From an uncultured Dehalococcoidia bacterium (GTDB taxonomy: Bacteria; Chloroflexota; Dehalococcoidia; Lucifugimonadales; Lucifugimonadaceae): 64,000 bases of DNA. The DNA is taken from NCBI GenBank assembly GCA_913052475.1, contig CAJXEJ010000003.1:22385-86384 (forward strand), read 5' to 3'. The notes under the pieces were generated by a model. The model was given only the letters and a program-made list of their open reading frames with translations, was not told the DNA's origin and searched no databases. Shown piece after piece: positions 44,236-53,236 of this stretch (the stretch's first letter is position 1; each line of letters starts with the position of its first letter). Both the position numbers and the translations under genes were made by a program.

Positions 44236-45234
44236 ATGGATATCTCCAAAGAGAAGCTGGAGTGGATGTACAGTACCATGTACCGAATCCGCCGCTTCGA
44301 GGAGACGATGCTCGAACAGACCCTAAAGGGAAACTCGATGGGTGTCGCACACACGTCGGATGGGCAGGAAGCACCTCCCACCGGTATTTGTGCACATCTC
44401 ACCGACAAGGACTGGATCGGTTCTACTCACCGTGGTCACGGCCACTGCATTTCCAAAGGTCTCGACACCAGCGCAATGATGGCCGAAGTATTCGGTAAGG
44501 CGACTGGTCAGTGTGGTGGTAAGGGTGGGTCGATGCATATTTCGGACTTCTCAAAAGGGATGCTTGGAGCGAACGGTATCGTCGGAGCCTCGATTCCGCT
44601 GGCAGTTGGTGCAGCACTAACATCCAAGTACAAGGGAACTGAAAACGAATCAGTCGGAGTTTCCTTCTTTGGCGATGGTGCGTCATCGCAGGGTGTACTT
44701 CACGAAGCTATGAACCTGGCTTCGATCTGGAAGCTTCCGGTGATTTTCGCTTGCGAGAACAACGGGTACGCCGAAGCAACTCCGTCGTGGTATTCGATTT
44801 CTGCTGAAGATATTGCCTCACGAGCAGAGGGCTACGGTATGCCCGGCGTTGTGGTCGACGGTATGGACGTATTTGCTGTTTACGACGCTGCTGGCGAAGC
44901 GATCGCTCGAGCACGTGCCGGTGAAGGTCCGACGTTCCTTGAGATGAAGACGTACCGTTACCACGGTCACTTCCACGCCGACGATGCGAGCAAGTATCGA
45001 AAACCGGAAGAAGAGGCGTTTTACAAGGAAAAAGACGCCATCAAGCACTTCGAGCGAACTGTCACCAGGCAAAAGTTGATGACGGAAAAGAAGATGAAGA
45101 GCATCCGTGATGTAGCTGAGCAGGAGATGCTCGACGCTGTTGATTTCGCCTTAACCAGCCCCATGCCCGAAATTTCTACGCTGTATGACGATGTTTACGT
45201 CAACTACTCGAACCCAATTTCGGGCCTGCGATAA
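44236..45234 (+). CDS. 2-oxoacid (pyruvate/acetoin-type) dehydrogenase E1 component, alpha subunit
   Basis: A 332-residue ThDP enzyme subunit. The ThDP motif is FFGDGASSQGVLHEAMNLAS ending with ENN (G-D-G...N-N). Other landmarks are RRFEETMLEQ, HTSDGQEAPP, STHRGHGHCISKG and YRYHGHFHADDASKYR. It resembles PdhA/AcoA proteins, which decarboxylate pyruvate, acetoin or branched 2-oxo acids with the beta subunit encoded next. No E2 or E3 gene follows, so acyl transfer partners must lie elsewhere, or the enzyme works differently. ATG 44236, 171 bases after the TrpB2-like gene. Confidence 0.92.
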   Translation: MDISKEKLEWMYSTMYRIRRFEETMLEQTLKGNSMGVAHTSDGQEAPPTGICAHLTDKDWIGSTHRGHGHCISKGLDTSAMMAEVFGKATGQCGGKGGSMHISDFSKGMLGANGIVGASIPLAVGAALTSKYKGTENESVGVSFFGDGASSQGVLHEAMNLASIWKLPVIFACENNGYAEATPSWYSISAEDIASRAEGYGMPGVVVDGMDVFAVYDAAGEAIARARAGEGPTFLEMKTYRYHGHFHADDASKYRKPEEEAFYKEKDAIKHFERTVTRQKLMTEKKMKSIRDVAEQEMLDAVDFALTSPMPEISTLYDDVYVNYSNPISGLR

Positions 45235-45296
45235 ATCTGTATTCCTTCTAAAAACCTGATTCTTTACTATCAGAATTCAAGAACTAGATAAAAGAT

Positions 45297-46367
45297 ATGA
45301 CGACCTCACAAGCAAGTAAATCGATTGGACCCGGATACGAGGGTGTAGCTGGTTCTGAAAAACGATTCCGAGATATTTTCCGTGACACCTTGCGGGCTGA
45401 AATGCTCCGTGACGAAGATGTTTTCCTGATGGGCGAGGACATCTCCGGCGGGTTCGACAAAGACACCAAAGAACCGCTCGATGCGTGGGGCGGACCGTTC
45501 GCCGCGACGAAGGGTTTGGTTCAGGAGTTTGGTCCTGACCGAATTCGCGATGCACCGATTTCCGAGGCTGGATTCGTTGGTGCGGCGGTAGGTTCGGCAT
45601 TGACCGGTCTCCGACCGGTGGTCGACCTTATGTACTTCGACTTCGTGACTGTGGCGTTCGATCAGCTGCTTTCAAACGCAGCCAAGAGTCGTTACATGTT
45701 CGGTGGTCAAACCCGTGTTCCGCTGACCCTGTTCGCGCGTTCAGGCGCCGGTACTGGTCACGCCGCTCAACACTCCGAGAGTTTCTACTCGATACTGGCG
45801 CACATCCCTGGTCTAAAGGTGGTGGTTCCTTCCGATCCTTACTCGGTAAAGGGACTGCTCGCTGCTGCAATTCGTGACGACGATCCTGTGTTCCTCGTGA
45901 ATGACAAGAAGCTAATCAACCTCACTGGATTTGTTCCCGATGAGGACTACATCATCGAGCTCGGTAAGGGTCGTTACATGCGGCGAGGAACCGACGTTAC
46001 GTTGGTTGGAATGTCGTACACATCGGTTGCATGTCAGAAGGCTGCCGCGCAGCTTGCTGAGATTGGAATCGATGCTGAAGTGATCGACATGATGTCGCTT
46101 TCACCCTTTGATGAGGACATTCTTATTGAGTCGGTGGCGAAGACCAATAACGTTGTGATCGTTGACGAAGATACACCTCGTGCTTCGATGGCTTCCGAGT
46201 TTGCGGCAGTGATCGCCGACAAGGCATTCGATCATCTCGATGCTCCGGTGAAGCGGGTCACTGCTCCGCACGCACCGGTTCCGTACAACCGTGATCTTGA
46301 GATTGCGTTTATGCCACAACCCGAGGACATCGTCGGCACGGTGAAGAACACGCTCGATCGCGAGTAG
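45297..46367 (+). CDS. 2-oxoacid dehydrogenase E1 component, beta subunit
   Basis: A 356-residue transketolase-like beta subunit. Seen are FRDTLRAEMLRDEDVFLMGED, the segment RDAPISEAGFVGAAVGSALTG, the usual PVVDLMYFDFVTVAFDQ, YMFGGQTRVPL and HAAQHSESF, and the C-terminal domain RRGTDVTLVGMSYTSVACQ. It begins with about 20 residues ahead of the usual start, and the ATG at 45297 is the only good one. It completes the E1 heterotetramer with the upstream alpha subunit, and a strong terminator follows. Confidence 0.93.
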   Translation: MTTSQASKSIGPGYEGVAGSEKRFRDIFRDTLRAEMLRDEDVFLMGEDISGGFDKDTKEPLDAWGGPFAATKGLVQEFGPDRIRDAPISEAGFVGAAVGSALTGLRPVVDLMYFDFVTVAFDQLLSNAAKSRYMFGGQTRVPLTLFARSGAGTGHAAQHSESFYSILAHIPGLKVVVPSDPYSVKGLLAAAIRDDDPVFLVNDKKLINLTGFVPDEDYIIELGKGRYMRRGTDVTLVGMSYTSVACQKAAAQLAEIGIDAEVIDMMSLSPFDEDILIESVAKTNNVVIVDEDTPRASMASEFAAVIADKAFDHLDAPVKRVTAPHAPVPYNRDLEIAFMPQPEDIVGTVKNTLDRE

Positions 46368-46392
46368 TTTTTTTACAAACCAAAACCAAACG

Positions 46393-46429
46393 AAAAGCGG
46401 GTAGTTCGTTGGAACTACCCGCTTTTTTA
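46393..46429 (+). terminator. Terminator after the E1 beta gene
   Basis: AAAAGCGGGTAGTTC (46393-46407) and GAACTACCCGCTTTT (46412-46426) form a perfect 15-base stem with a four-base loop, followed by Ts. Confidence 0.95.
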
Positions 46430-46440
46430 TGCTGACTCAT

Positions 46441-46570
46441 TAACCCTCCCCTATGGGAGAGGATTTAGGTGTGAGTAGAATCGATGATAGTCGGGACACA
46501 ATCGTCGTAATCCACCGAACAACTCACCTTCATCTCAGGCTTCTCCCGCTGAGAGAAGGGGTAACGGAAG
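46441..46570. repeat. Hairpin-rich repeat-like intergenic sequence
   Basis: Two hairpins stand close together: CCTCCC/GGGAGAGG near 46445-46463 and CTTCTC/GAGAAG near 46540-46560. Their wording (CCCTCCCCTATGGGAGAGG, then GGCTTCTCCCGCTGAGAG) resembles dispersed intergenic repeats found in many bacterial genomes. Copy number cannot be judged here. Confidence 0.4.
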
Positions 46571-46689
46571 GTGTAGCGGGCACCCCACCCCGAAGATCCG
46601 TCCACAGTAGTCGGGATTTCGTTCAGCACAGCCATCCCTGTGAGCCAGCCGTCACCGTCACAGGCCGACCTCGTAGAAAAAGTAGCCAG

Positions 46690-47583
46690 CTATCCAACAG
46701 GCATTTTGCGGTTAGTCATTTTCCGACCGATCACCGCTCGTTCTTCCCTGCCACCGGAGAAGATCTTCGCTCCCATGTCGATGAGCACCTGCAGGTTGCC
46801 TGCATCATCGAGAGTCGGATCGTTCCAAGAGCAGAGGAACGCCAGACCGTTTTCGTCGGCTGCCTTCTTGATCTTGTTTCGAACCGCGTCCATCTCTGCC
46901 GGGTACGGTGGGTCGTGTGCGTCGACGTTGCCGAACGACATTCCCATATCACCCGGACCCCATTCGACGAATGCCAGACCAGGCACGCGGCAGATGGCAT
47001 CGGAATTGGCTGCAGATTCCTGGTTCTCAAGCTTCAAACCAAGGAACAGTTCGCCATCCGGATTCAGTGGCCATGGGTCGGCAATCTTCGTGTATTCCTG
47101 CGGTGTGATCCCCCAGATTTCTGCGGGTCGACCCTGTCCGCCAGCACCACGCTGACCTTCTCCAAGACCCTCTCGCCCGTTTTTGTGGAACGGGTAGCGG
47201 CACTCTTCAATGAAAGCCCGAACGGCATCGGCCTGTCGTGCATGCGTGTGGAGGATTCCGTGGACTCCCGCGGAAAGAACCTGACGGATCTGCCAGGCGT
47301 TTGCTCGAACTTCTTCCATAGTTCGGCAGTTCGACGGGAGAGTTGAGATAACGGCTGGTGTGCGATGACCGGCTTTGGTTGGTCCACCGTCGACGAGTCC
47401 CTTCATGAACTGCGTAAGTCCAGCGACATCGAATGCGTGGTGCTCGAAGTCGGTGATAAGGAAGTCGGCCCAAGTGCTTGCCTGCTTGATGCCGTTTTCG
47501 TAAGTGAGATCGCCAGTGCCGGTGTAGTAGACCGGTTCACCCGCTTCGATGAGTTCGATCACTCGGTTGATTCGTTTTGCCAT
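46690..47583 (-). CDS. HpcH/HpaI-family aldolase
   Basis: A 297-residue TIM-barrel aldolase of the HpcH/HpaI (class II, metal-dependent) family. It shows LITDFEHHAFDVAGL, SAGVHGILHTHARQADAV, GLKLENQESAANSDAI (the glutamate metal ligand) and FVEWGPGDMGMSFG (the aspartate ligand). Members split 2-oxo-4-hydroxy acids into pyruvate and an aldehyde. The segment NGREGLGEGQRGAGGQGRP is a family loop also seen in enzymes from marine bacteria. It converges with the E1 operon. The substrate is unknown. Confidence 0.85.
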   Translation of the reverse strand: MAKRINRVIELIEAGEPVYYTGTGDLTYENGIKQASTWADFLITDFEHHAFDVAGLTQFMKGLVDGGPTKAGHRTPAVISTLPSNCRTMEEVRANAWQIRQVLSAGVHGILHTHARQADAVRAFIEECRYPFHKNGREGLGEGQRGAGGQGRPAEIWGITPQEYTKIADPWPLNPDGELFLGLKLENQESAANSDAICRVPGLAFVEWGPGDMGMSFGNVDAHDPPYPAEMDAVRNKIKKAADENGLAFLCSWNDPTLDDAGNLQVLIDMGAKIFSGGREERAVIGRKMTNRKMPVG

Positions 47584-47762
47584 CTTTTGTTCTCAAAAGT
47601 CACTGGTATTCGTTATTTACGTCGCCGGTTCGCGCCTCATTGTTGAGTCATAAAGGGCGATTTGACATCAACAAGACCGTGGCGCGTGCCAGAGTCGCGG
47701 CGAATACTACCAGCGCAACCGTGGGTGCGAGCATGATGATCTCAGCTTTCCGAGATGATCTA

Positions 47763-48113
47763 CTACTCGTCCTCACAGATCACAGCGTCATCGTTGGCGG
47801 CGAGTCGGAGCAGCATTTCGTAAGGATAGATGCCGGAATCGTGGCCGTCAGTCCATAGGAACTGAATGGCGTACTTGCCGATTATCAGGTGGTCAGCAGC
47901 AATGATGTCGTCGGGCACCGACGAAACATTCAGGATCGGTCTTCCGGTCATCTCCTCAACACAGGCCGCACACGCACATTGGAGCCGTAGATATCGATAC
48001 GGATAGGTACATGTTTGCCCGTCGTTCCATGTAATTTTAACACCGATCCCGGTCATCTCGATTCCAGTTGGAGAACTCACCGGGTTTCCTGAATATTCGC
48101 TGTTCATTGACAT
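47763..48113 (-). CDS. DUF971 protein
   Basis: A 116-residue DUF971 protein. The diagnostic segments are VKITWNDGQTCTYPYRYLRL, CACAACVEEMTGRPIL, IGKYAIQFLWTDGHDSGIYP and YEMLLRL. The domain also forms the N-terminus of gamma-butyrobetaine hydroxylase and occurs with Fe-S scaffold proteins. The Cys-rich CACAAC part suggests zinc or iron binding. Stand-alone function is unknown. It is divergent from the Gfo/Idh/MocA gene. Confidence 0.88.
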   Translation of the reverse strand: MSMNSEYSGNPVSSPTGIEMTGIGVKITWNDGQTCTYPYRYLRLQCACAACVEEMTGRPILNVSSVPDDIIAADHLIIGKYAIQFLWTDGHDSGIYPYEMLLRLAANDDAVICEDE

Positions 48114-48271
48114 TACTTATTCGGACTTTCGTTGGGTACTTTTACGCCGTTGGTAAAAAGTGATTGTGCCGGAGGCTCATTGACGTAAACTTCAACCTCG
48201 GTACTTCTTGCACTCTAGTTGTACACCGAATTACGCATACATTTTCATTCACAGTAGAGGATTATCGCCAG

Positions 48272-49333
48272 ATGGCAAACGAAACGATAAACGTCGGTTT
48301 CATTGGTGCAGGTACCAACACGGCGTTGCGCCACATTCCAGGTCTTCGCGCTCAGCATGGCGTGGAACTAGTGGGTGTTGCGAATCGATCTATCGAATCG
48401 AGCCAGACCGCAGTCGACAAATACGAACTTGGCGAGGCGTATCCAACGTGGCTCGATCTCGTTGAGGATCCTGAGATCGACGCAATTTGCATTGGTACAT
48501 GGCCGTACATGCACTCGACGATTACGCTGACGGGTCTCGATAACGGCAAGCACGTGATGTGTGAAGCTCGTATGGCGATGAATGGGGCGGAGGCACGTGA
48601 CATGCTCGCAGCGTCGATCGCTAATCCCGATCTCATCACACAGGTCGTACCGCCACCTCACCTGATGTTGGTTGAGCAGCACCTGATTGATTTGATTACG
48701 GACGGCTATGTTGGTGATATCGTCAACGTGAACGCACATGTCACTGATGGCGGTGGATTTCCCGATTCAGATCAGGATTCACACTGGCGACATATTCGCG
48801 AGGTTTCGGGCAACAACGTGATGACAACCGGCATCTGGTACGAGAATCTGATGCGACTCGTGGGAACTGCAAGCTCGGTTTCTGCCAACGCACAGATCGT
48901 TGTTCCACACCGTCGTGGCTGGGACGGTAACCGGTACCAGATGACGATTCCGGATCAGCTCGATGTGATCTACTCGCTCTCAGGTGGCGGATCGGTCAAT
49001 CTAACTGTTTCAACCGTTTCTGGTCCCTTTGCTCCACCAACGGAGATTTGGATTTTCGGAACTGAAGGCACGCTTCGCATTCAGACGAGCGGACTTCAAA
49101 ACGATCCCGTTGTGACGGGGGCTCGTGACGGTGACGACGGAATGTCCGAAATCGAAATTCCAACCGAGAAACGTGGTGGCTGGCGGGTTGAGGAAGAGTT
49201 CATTAACGCGATACGCGGAACCGAAAAGATCACTCGATCGAACTTTACCGATTCCGTGAAATACATGGAATTTACCGACGCAATTCAGGAGTCTTGGCAA
49301 ACCGGCAAGAGGGTTTACCTGCCGAGTTCGTAA
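48272..49333 (+). CDS. Gfo/Idh/MocA-family oxidoreductase
   Basis: A 353-residue NAD(P)-dependent oxidoreductase. The cofactor loop is INVGFIGAGTNTALRHIPG, followed by GVELVGVANRS. The lysine-region motif reads NGKHVMCEARMAMNGAE, where most relatives have E-K-P; here the lysine position is Ala-Arg, which may change catalysis. The C-terminal alpha/beta domain starts near residue 125 with VVPPPHLMLVEQHL. ATG 48272 is preferred over an upstream GTG or TTG-type extension because family similarity begins there. It probably acts on a sugar, polyol or amino sugar. Confidence 0.85.
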   Translation: MANETINVGFIGAGTNTALRHIPGLRAQHGVELVGVANRSIESSQTAVDKYELGEAYPTWLDLVEDPEIDAICIGTWPYMHSTITLTGLDNGKHVMCEARMAMNGAEARDMLAASIANPDLITQVVPPPHLMLVEQHLIDLITDGYVGDIVNVNAHVTDGGGFPDSDQDSHWRHIREVSGNNVMTTGIWYENLMRLVGTASSVSANAQIVVPHRRGWDGNRYQMTIPDQLDVIYSLSGGGSVNLTVSTVSGPFAPPTEIWIFGTEGTLRIQTSGLQNDPVVTGARDGDDGMSEIEIPTEKRGGWRVEEEFINAIRGTEKITRSNFTDSVKYMEFTDAIQESWQTGKRVYLPSS

Positions 49334-49757
49334 CGAAACGTGAACGGCCTGCAACTGCAATGGCGTTGAAAATTCGAGTTGAGACAATCGGGGCTGTAAT
49401 CGGGATTTGTGAACACTTTTGGCTATTTGTGAGCAAATCACCCACATTATCAGCGAACCAACCATCTAGATGTTGAGACTATTCACCTAAGTAATCGGTA
49501 GTGTTCTACTTTGATGCCCTATCCAACAGAACTCGCCACACCGTTTGACAGTGGAGACGGCATTTTCGGCGCCCGCGATTCGAGGCGATCCGAAAATACG
49601 CCATACCTTGCTAGCTTGGAGTTCACGGTTTGCTGAAATCTTGTTCTACTGTGCTACGCTCCGACTGTTGGCAAAAACGTTAATGGCATCGGTCGATATT
49701 TTCGTCGGATTCGGCTTTTGATCAATATGATTTACGACTAGACATGGAGAGTTTGCG
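49334..49757. other. Intergenic region with an inverted repeat upstream of pxpA
   Basis: No gene is recognised. ATTTTCGG (49562-49569) and CCGAAAAT (49590-49597) are inverted, with a nested CGCC/GGCG pair inside. It has no T-run, so it is either a transcript-end hairpin or an operator ahead of the pxp operon. Confidence 0.5.
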
Positions 49758-50543
49758 TTGACGAGTGGTGGTGCTGCGAAGATCGATTTTAACGCCGATA
49801 TCGGCGAATCTTTTGCTGGATATGAACTCGGCCTGGACAGCGAAATCGTTAGGTACATAACCTCGGGAAATATAGCGACCGGGTTTCACGCTGGTGATCC
49901 CGATTGGATGGCTCACACGGTGGCACTGGCAGTCGAAAACAGCGTTGGGCTTGGGGCGCATCCCGCCTATCCCGACCTAGCAGGATTCGGCCGCAGGAAC
50001 ATGGACCTTACGCCTTCGGAAGTTCAAAACGTTGTCACATATCAGGTTGGTGCACTGGCGGCGTTCGCACCTAACAGGAAACTGCAGCATGTGAAACCGC
50101 ACGGTGCGCTCTACAACACCGCCGTGGCTGATGCGGTGGTTGCCGAAGCGATCGTTACGGCTGTAAAAGCGTTTGATCCCGATCTCATTCACGTGGTACT
50201 GGCAGGTTCGCAGTGGGAAACGATCGCTAGGTCGCACGGTGTTCGTGTAGCTCGAGAGTGCTATGCCGATAGGGCGGTGACCGCTGAAGGAACGCTAGTA
50301 CCTCGTTCGCAACCGGGTGCAGTTGTTCATGATTCCGATGAGGTTGTAGCTCGATCTCTCAAGTTGGCGACCGAAGGCAAAGTAATCGCCGTTGACGGAA
50401 CAGAGATTGATTTTTCGGCAGATTCGATATGTTTACACGGAGACACTGCGGGAGCGGTGGAACTAGCTGCTGCGGTTCGAGGATCGCTTGAATCAGTGGG
50501 TGTCGAGATAGTCGCGATGAATGCGTTGGTAGACGGTGGGTAA
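49758..50543 (+). CDS. pxpA: 5-oxoprolinase subunit A (LamB/YcsF family)
   Basis: A 261-residue member of the LamB/YcsF family, the TIM-barrel-like subunit of the ATP-dependent 5-oxoprolinase PxpABC that reopens 5-oxoproline to glutamate. It begins IDFNADIGESFAGYELGLDS, and shows IATGFHAGDPDWM, GLGAHPAYPDLAGFGRR, HVKPHGALYN and VPRSQPGAVVHD, all family hallmarks. The start is TTG 49758, preceded at a distance by GGAGAG. The end overlaps pxpB by eight bases, so the operon is tight. Confidence 0.95.
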   Translation: MTSGGAAKIDFNADIGESFAGYELGLDSEIVRYITSGNIATGFHAGDPDWMAHTVALAVENSVGLGAHPAYPDLAGFGRRNMDLTPSEVQNVVTYQVGALAAFAPNRKLQHVKPHGALYNTAVADAVVAEAIVTAVKAFDPDLIHVVLAGSQWETIARSHGVRVARECYADRAVTAEGTLVPRSQPGAVVHDSDEVVARSLKLATEGKVIAVDGTEIDFSADSICLHGDTAGAVELAAAVRGSLESVGVEIVAMNALVDGG

Positions 50544-51237
50544 ATCACCTCACAGGGGTGATCAGCTGAGTGTGTATCCGCGAATTGTCCCTGTGGGAGA
50601 TTCGGCGATTCTTATCGAGTTGGGCTCAGAAATCGACCCAGAGATCAACTCGCAAATTTACTTCCTCGTCGCAGCTATAGAGAGATCACAGCTGGCTGCC
50701 ATAGTTGAACTGATTCCAGCATATCGATCGTTGTTGGTGAACTACGATCCACTGGTGAGCCGGTACGGCGAGATGGTTGCTCTGCTGGATGAATTAGTTG
50801 CCGGAAACGCGGCTTCTGAGGTCGACACAGGTACGGCAACGATCATCGAATTGCCGGTTGTGTACGGCGGGGAAGATGGCCCCGACCTCGACACCGTTGC
50901 CGACAACGCCGGACTATCTATTCGAGATGTGATCGAAATTCATTCTGGAGTCGACTACCGGGTGTACATGATCGGATTTGCACCGGGTTTTCCATATCTG
51001 GGTGGTCTCGATGAGCGAATCGCCACGCCGAGATTGAAAACACCGCGAATCAGCGTTCCTGCTGGATCGGTTGGTATCGCTGAATCCCAGACCGGAGTTT
51101 ACCCAAATGCTAGTCCTGGGGGTTGGCAGTTGATCGGCAGAACGGCTCGGCAATTGTTTGATGTCGCAAGCGAGTCGCCGTCTTTGATAACTCCGGGATC
51201 TCTGGTGCGGTTCGTTCCGGTAGATGCTCATGCTTAA
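50536..51237 (+). CDS. pxpB: 5-oxoprolinase subunit B (KipI family)
   Basis: A 233-residue KipI/AHS1-domain protein. It shows IVPVGDSAILIELGSEIDPE, IPAYRSLLVNYDP, the DVIEIHSGVDYRVYMIGFAP segment, GFPYLGGLDERIATPRL, VPAGSVGIA and YPNASPGGWQLIGRT. With PxpC it forms the ATP-dependent part of 5-oxoprolinase. The GTG at 50536 lies inside the pxpA end; a start slightly further down cannot be excluded. It ends overlapping pxpC by 14 bases. Confidence 0.93.
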   Translation: MGKSPHRGDQLSVYPRIVPVGDSAILIELGSEIDPEINSQIYFLVAAIERSQLAAIVELIPAYRSLLVNYDPLVSRYGEMVALLDELVAGNAASEVDTGTATIIELPVVYGGEDGPDLDTVADNAGLSIRDVIEIHSGVDYRVYMIGFAPGFPYLGGLDERIATPRLKTPRISVPAGSVGIAESQTGVYPNASPGGWQLIGRTARQLFDVASESPSLITPGSLVRFVPVDAHA

Positions 51238-52321
51238 CTCTGAATCCAGAAGCATTCGAGTGATTCAACCGGGGCCAATGACGTTGGTTCAGGATCGCGG
51301 TCGAGTTGGTTATCAGCAGCTTGGGGTGTCGGTCAGTGGAGCGATCGACACTGACGCACTCGATATCGGCAATCGACTTGTTGGCAACGAGTTTGATGCT
51401 GGGAGCCTTGAAGTCATGCTTGGAGGAATGGTGATCGAGTTCTCTCATTCGACGGTGTTCGCTTTGACTGGTGCGGATGTAAGCGCTGTTCTCGATGGTG
51501 TGCCGATTGCAGTGAACGTTTCGTACGTCGCCCATAGCGACTCTCGGCTTGAACTGGGCATAGCTACTAACGGGCTCCGGTCGTATGTGGCGATCTGCGG
51601 CGGATTGAGTGTTTCACGTGTTCTCGGGTCGTATTCAACGCATGTTGCCTCGGGTATCGGGGGAGTCGAGGGGCGTGCTCTCTCCGAGGGAGATGTACTT
51701 GAAATCGAGGGACTTAACGACGCTTCTTTCTCCGGTCAAATTTTTCCGGATGGGCCAGTGCTTGAAGGATCGAATGAGCTTGAAGTCCGCGTCGTTTTAG
51801 GTCCTCAGGATGATGAGTTCTCGGCTGTCGGTATCGATACACTTCTATCCTATGATTACACGGTGAGCGACCAATCGAACCGGCAGGGACTGCGACTCGA
51901 TGGACCGGAAATTGAGTCTAAGACAGGTCGCTACGACATTATTTCCGACGCCGTGGTGAACGGTTCGATACAGGTTCCGGGAGATGGCAAACCGATTGTT
52001 CTTCTTGCGGACCGGCAGACCATAGGTGGTTACGCAAAGATCGCTACGGTTGTCACGGTCGATCTGCCGTCGCTGGGTCAGGTAGCGCCGGGTTCAAAGA
52101 TATCGTTTACAGCGATTTCTACCGAAGACGCGCAAGATCTGCTTGCTGTTAGAGTGGAATGTGTCGAAAACGCCGAGTTGTCACGTTTAGTCTCACCTCG
52201 CTCAGTGTGGGTGGATGGCGATGAGGTGGCGGTAGGAGTGGCTGAAAACGGCGTCGTTCGTCTGGCTGACGTTGATGGGATTACCTACCCTATCTCAGTC
52301 GAAAAATATACCCCTCGCTGA
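51224..52321 (+). CDS. pxpC: 5-oxoprolinase subunit C (KipA family)
   Basis: A 365-residue KipA/AHS2-domain protein. It shows IRVIQPGPMTLVQDRGRVGY, QQLGVSVSGAIDTDALDIGN, LEVMLGGMVIEF, VAICGGLSV, VLGSYSTHVASGIGG and KPIVLLADRQTIGGYAKIAT. It completes PxpABC. The sodium-pump decarboxylase genes follow after 113 bases on the same strand. The ATG at 51224 overlaps pxpB. Confidence 0.94.
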   Translation: MLMLNSESRSIRVIQPGPMTLVQDRGRVGYQQLGVSVSGAIDTDALDIGNRLVGNEFDAGSLEVMLGGMVIEFSHSTVFALTGADVSAVLDGVPIAVNVSYVAHSDSRLELGIATNGLRSYVAICGGLSVSRVLGSYSTHVASGIGGVEGRALSEGDVLEIEGLNDASFSGQIFPDGPVLEGSNELEVRVVLGPQDDEFSAVGIDTLLSYDYTVSDQSNRQGLRLDGPEIESKTGRYDIISDAVVNGSIQVPGDGKPIVLLADRQTIGGYAKIATVVTVDLPSLGQVAPGSKISFTAISTEDAQDLLAVRVECVENAELSRLVSPRSVWVDGDEVAVGVAENGVVRLADVDGITYPISVEKYTPR

Positions 52322-52434
52322 ATAGACTGCCTTTGCTAGAATCGAACATCGTAATTGTTGTTGACACTTGGCCATAACAGTTCAGCTGTGCGTAGAGAAC
52401 CAACACAGGGAGCACTGACACGTTCGATCAGGAT

Positions 52435-52785
52435 TTGATAAACGATGGACTGACTGTAAGTCTCGTTGGAATGGGTGTTGTTTTCGCAGTCCTAGCGCTG
52501 CTTGCTCTATCGATCAAGGGCATTAGTTTGCTCGATCGAGAACCGTCAGCACCCGAGCAAAGTGATGCTGTTCCTGTAACCATCGCTGCACCGGAACAGA
52601 CTGCCGAAATCACAGGTCAACAAGTTGCGGCGATTGCTGTCGCTCTTGCACTTTCTGAACCGAAACCACCGTCGATTCCAGCGTCGATATCTCAAGCCGG
52701 AGCTGCAGCCGGTTCGTGGCTGCAAAGCGGACGAATGCGTGTGTTGGGTTCGAGTTCAACCGGTGCCAGGGAGAGGCGCAAATAG
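52435..52785 (+). CDS. OadG-like gamma subunit of a sodium-pumping decarboxylase
   Basis: A 116-residue protein with one N-terminal membrane helix ([22 protein letters not shown]), the hallmark of OadG/MmdD gamma or delta subunits, and a Pro/Ala-rich soluble tail that can bind zinc or the alpha subunit in relatives. In the tail [14 protein letters not shown] resembles the membrane-associated conserved helix of the family. The start is TTG at 52435. Its TAG stop overlaps the GTG of the next gene (TAGTG at 52783-52787), which indicates coupled translation with the biotin carrier. Confidence 0.8.
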   Translation: MINDGLTVSLVGMGVVFAVLALLALSIKGISLLDREPSAPEQSDAVPVTIAAPEQTAEITGQQVAAIAVALALSEPKPPSIPASISQAGAAAGSWLQSGRMRVLGSSSTGARERRK

Positions 52786-53231
52786 TGGCAACCAAGAACT
52801 ACAAAATCACTATCGCAGGCCAAACCTACGATGTAGAAGTCGGCGATATTTCAACGTCTCCTGTTCAGGTTTCGGTCGATGAGACGAATTACGAAGTCGA
52901 GATCCCTGAATCGTCTGCTCCCGCTGCACCATCGCCACCATCCCTTGCTGCTCCCAAGACTGTCGCTCCCGCTCCTCCGGCTGTTTCGCGCCCCGCAGTG
53001 CCGACTTCCGGTGGTGGTGTCGTGCGATCGCCGATGCCTGGCAAGATCGTTAGTGTGAGCGTCGCTGCTGGTGCTTCTGTCACGAAGGGTCAGCCTCTTC
53101 TTGTTCTGGAATCGATGAAGATGGAGAACACTATCGCCTCACCAATCGACGGCACGATTTCCGCAGTTCTCGTTGCTGCGGGCGATGCTGTTCAGCACGG
53201 TCAAACTCTGGCCGAGATTGCACAGGCCTAG
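52785..53231 (+). CDS. Biotin carboxyl carrier protein of a decarboxylase
   Basis: A 148-residue biotin carrier. The N-terminal part (residues 1-40) is a small beta domain seen in acyl-CoA decarboxylase carriers. A Pro/Ala linker spans about 41-75. The biotinyl domain (78-148) holds ESMKMEN with Lys112 as the biotinylation site, within [12 protein letters not shown]...[15 protein letters not shown] 52785 overlaps the upstream stop. Carboxybiotin from this protein would be decarboxylated by the beta subunit encoded next. Confidence 0.92.
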   Translation: MATKNYKITIAGQTYDVEVGDISTSPVQVSVDETNYEVEIPESSAPAAPSPPSLAAPKTVAPAPPAVSRPAVPTSGGGVVRSPMPGKIVSVSVAAGASVTKGQPLLVLESMKMENTIASPIDGTISAVLVAAGDAVQHGQTLAEIAQA

Positions 53232-53236
53232 TCCCT

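Noticed and set aside
47584-47762. Gap between the aldolase and DUF971 genes as a possible decayed membrane-protein gene
   Set aside because: One minus-strand frame is hydrophobic, but no family pattern or additional fragments support it.
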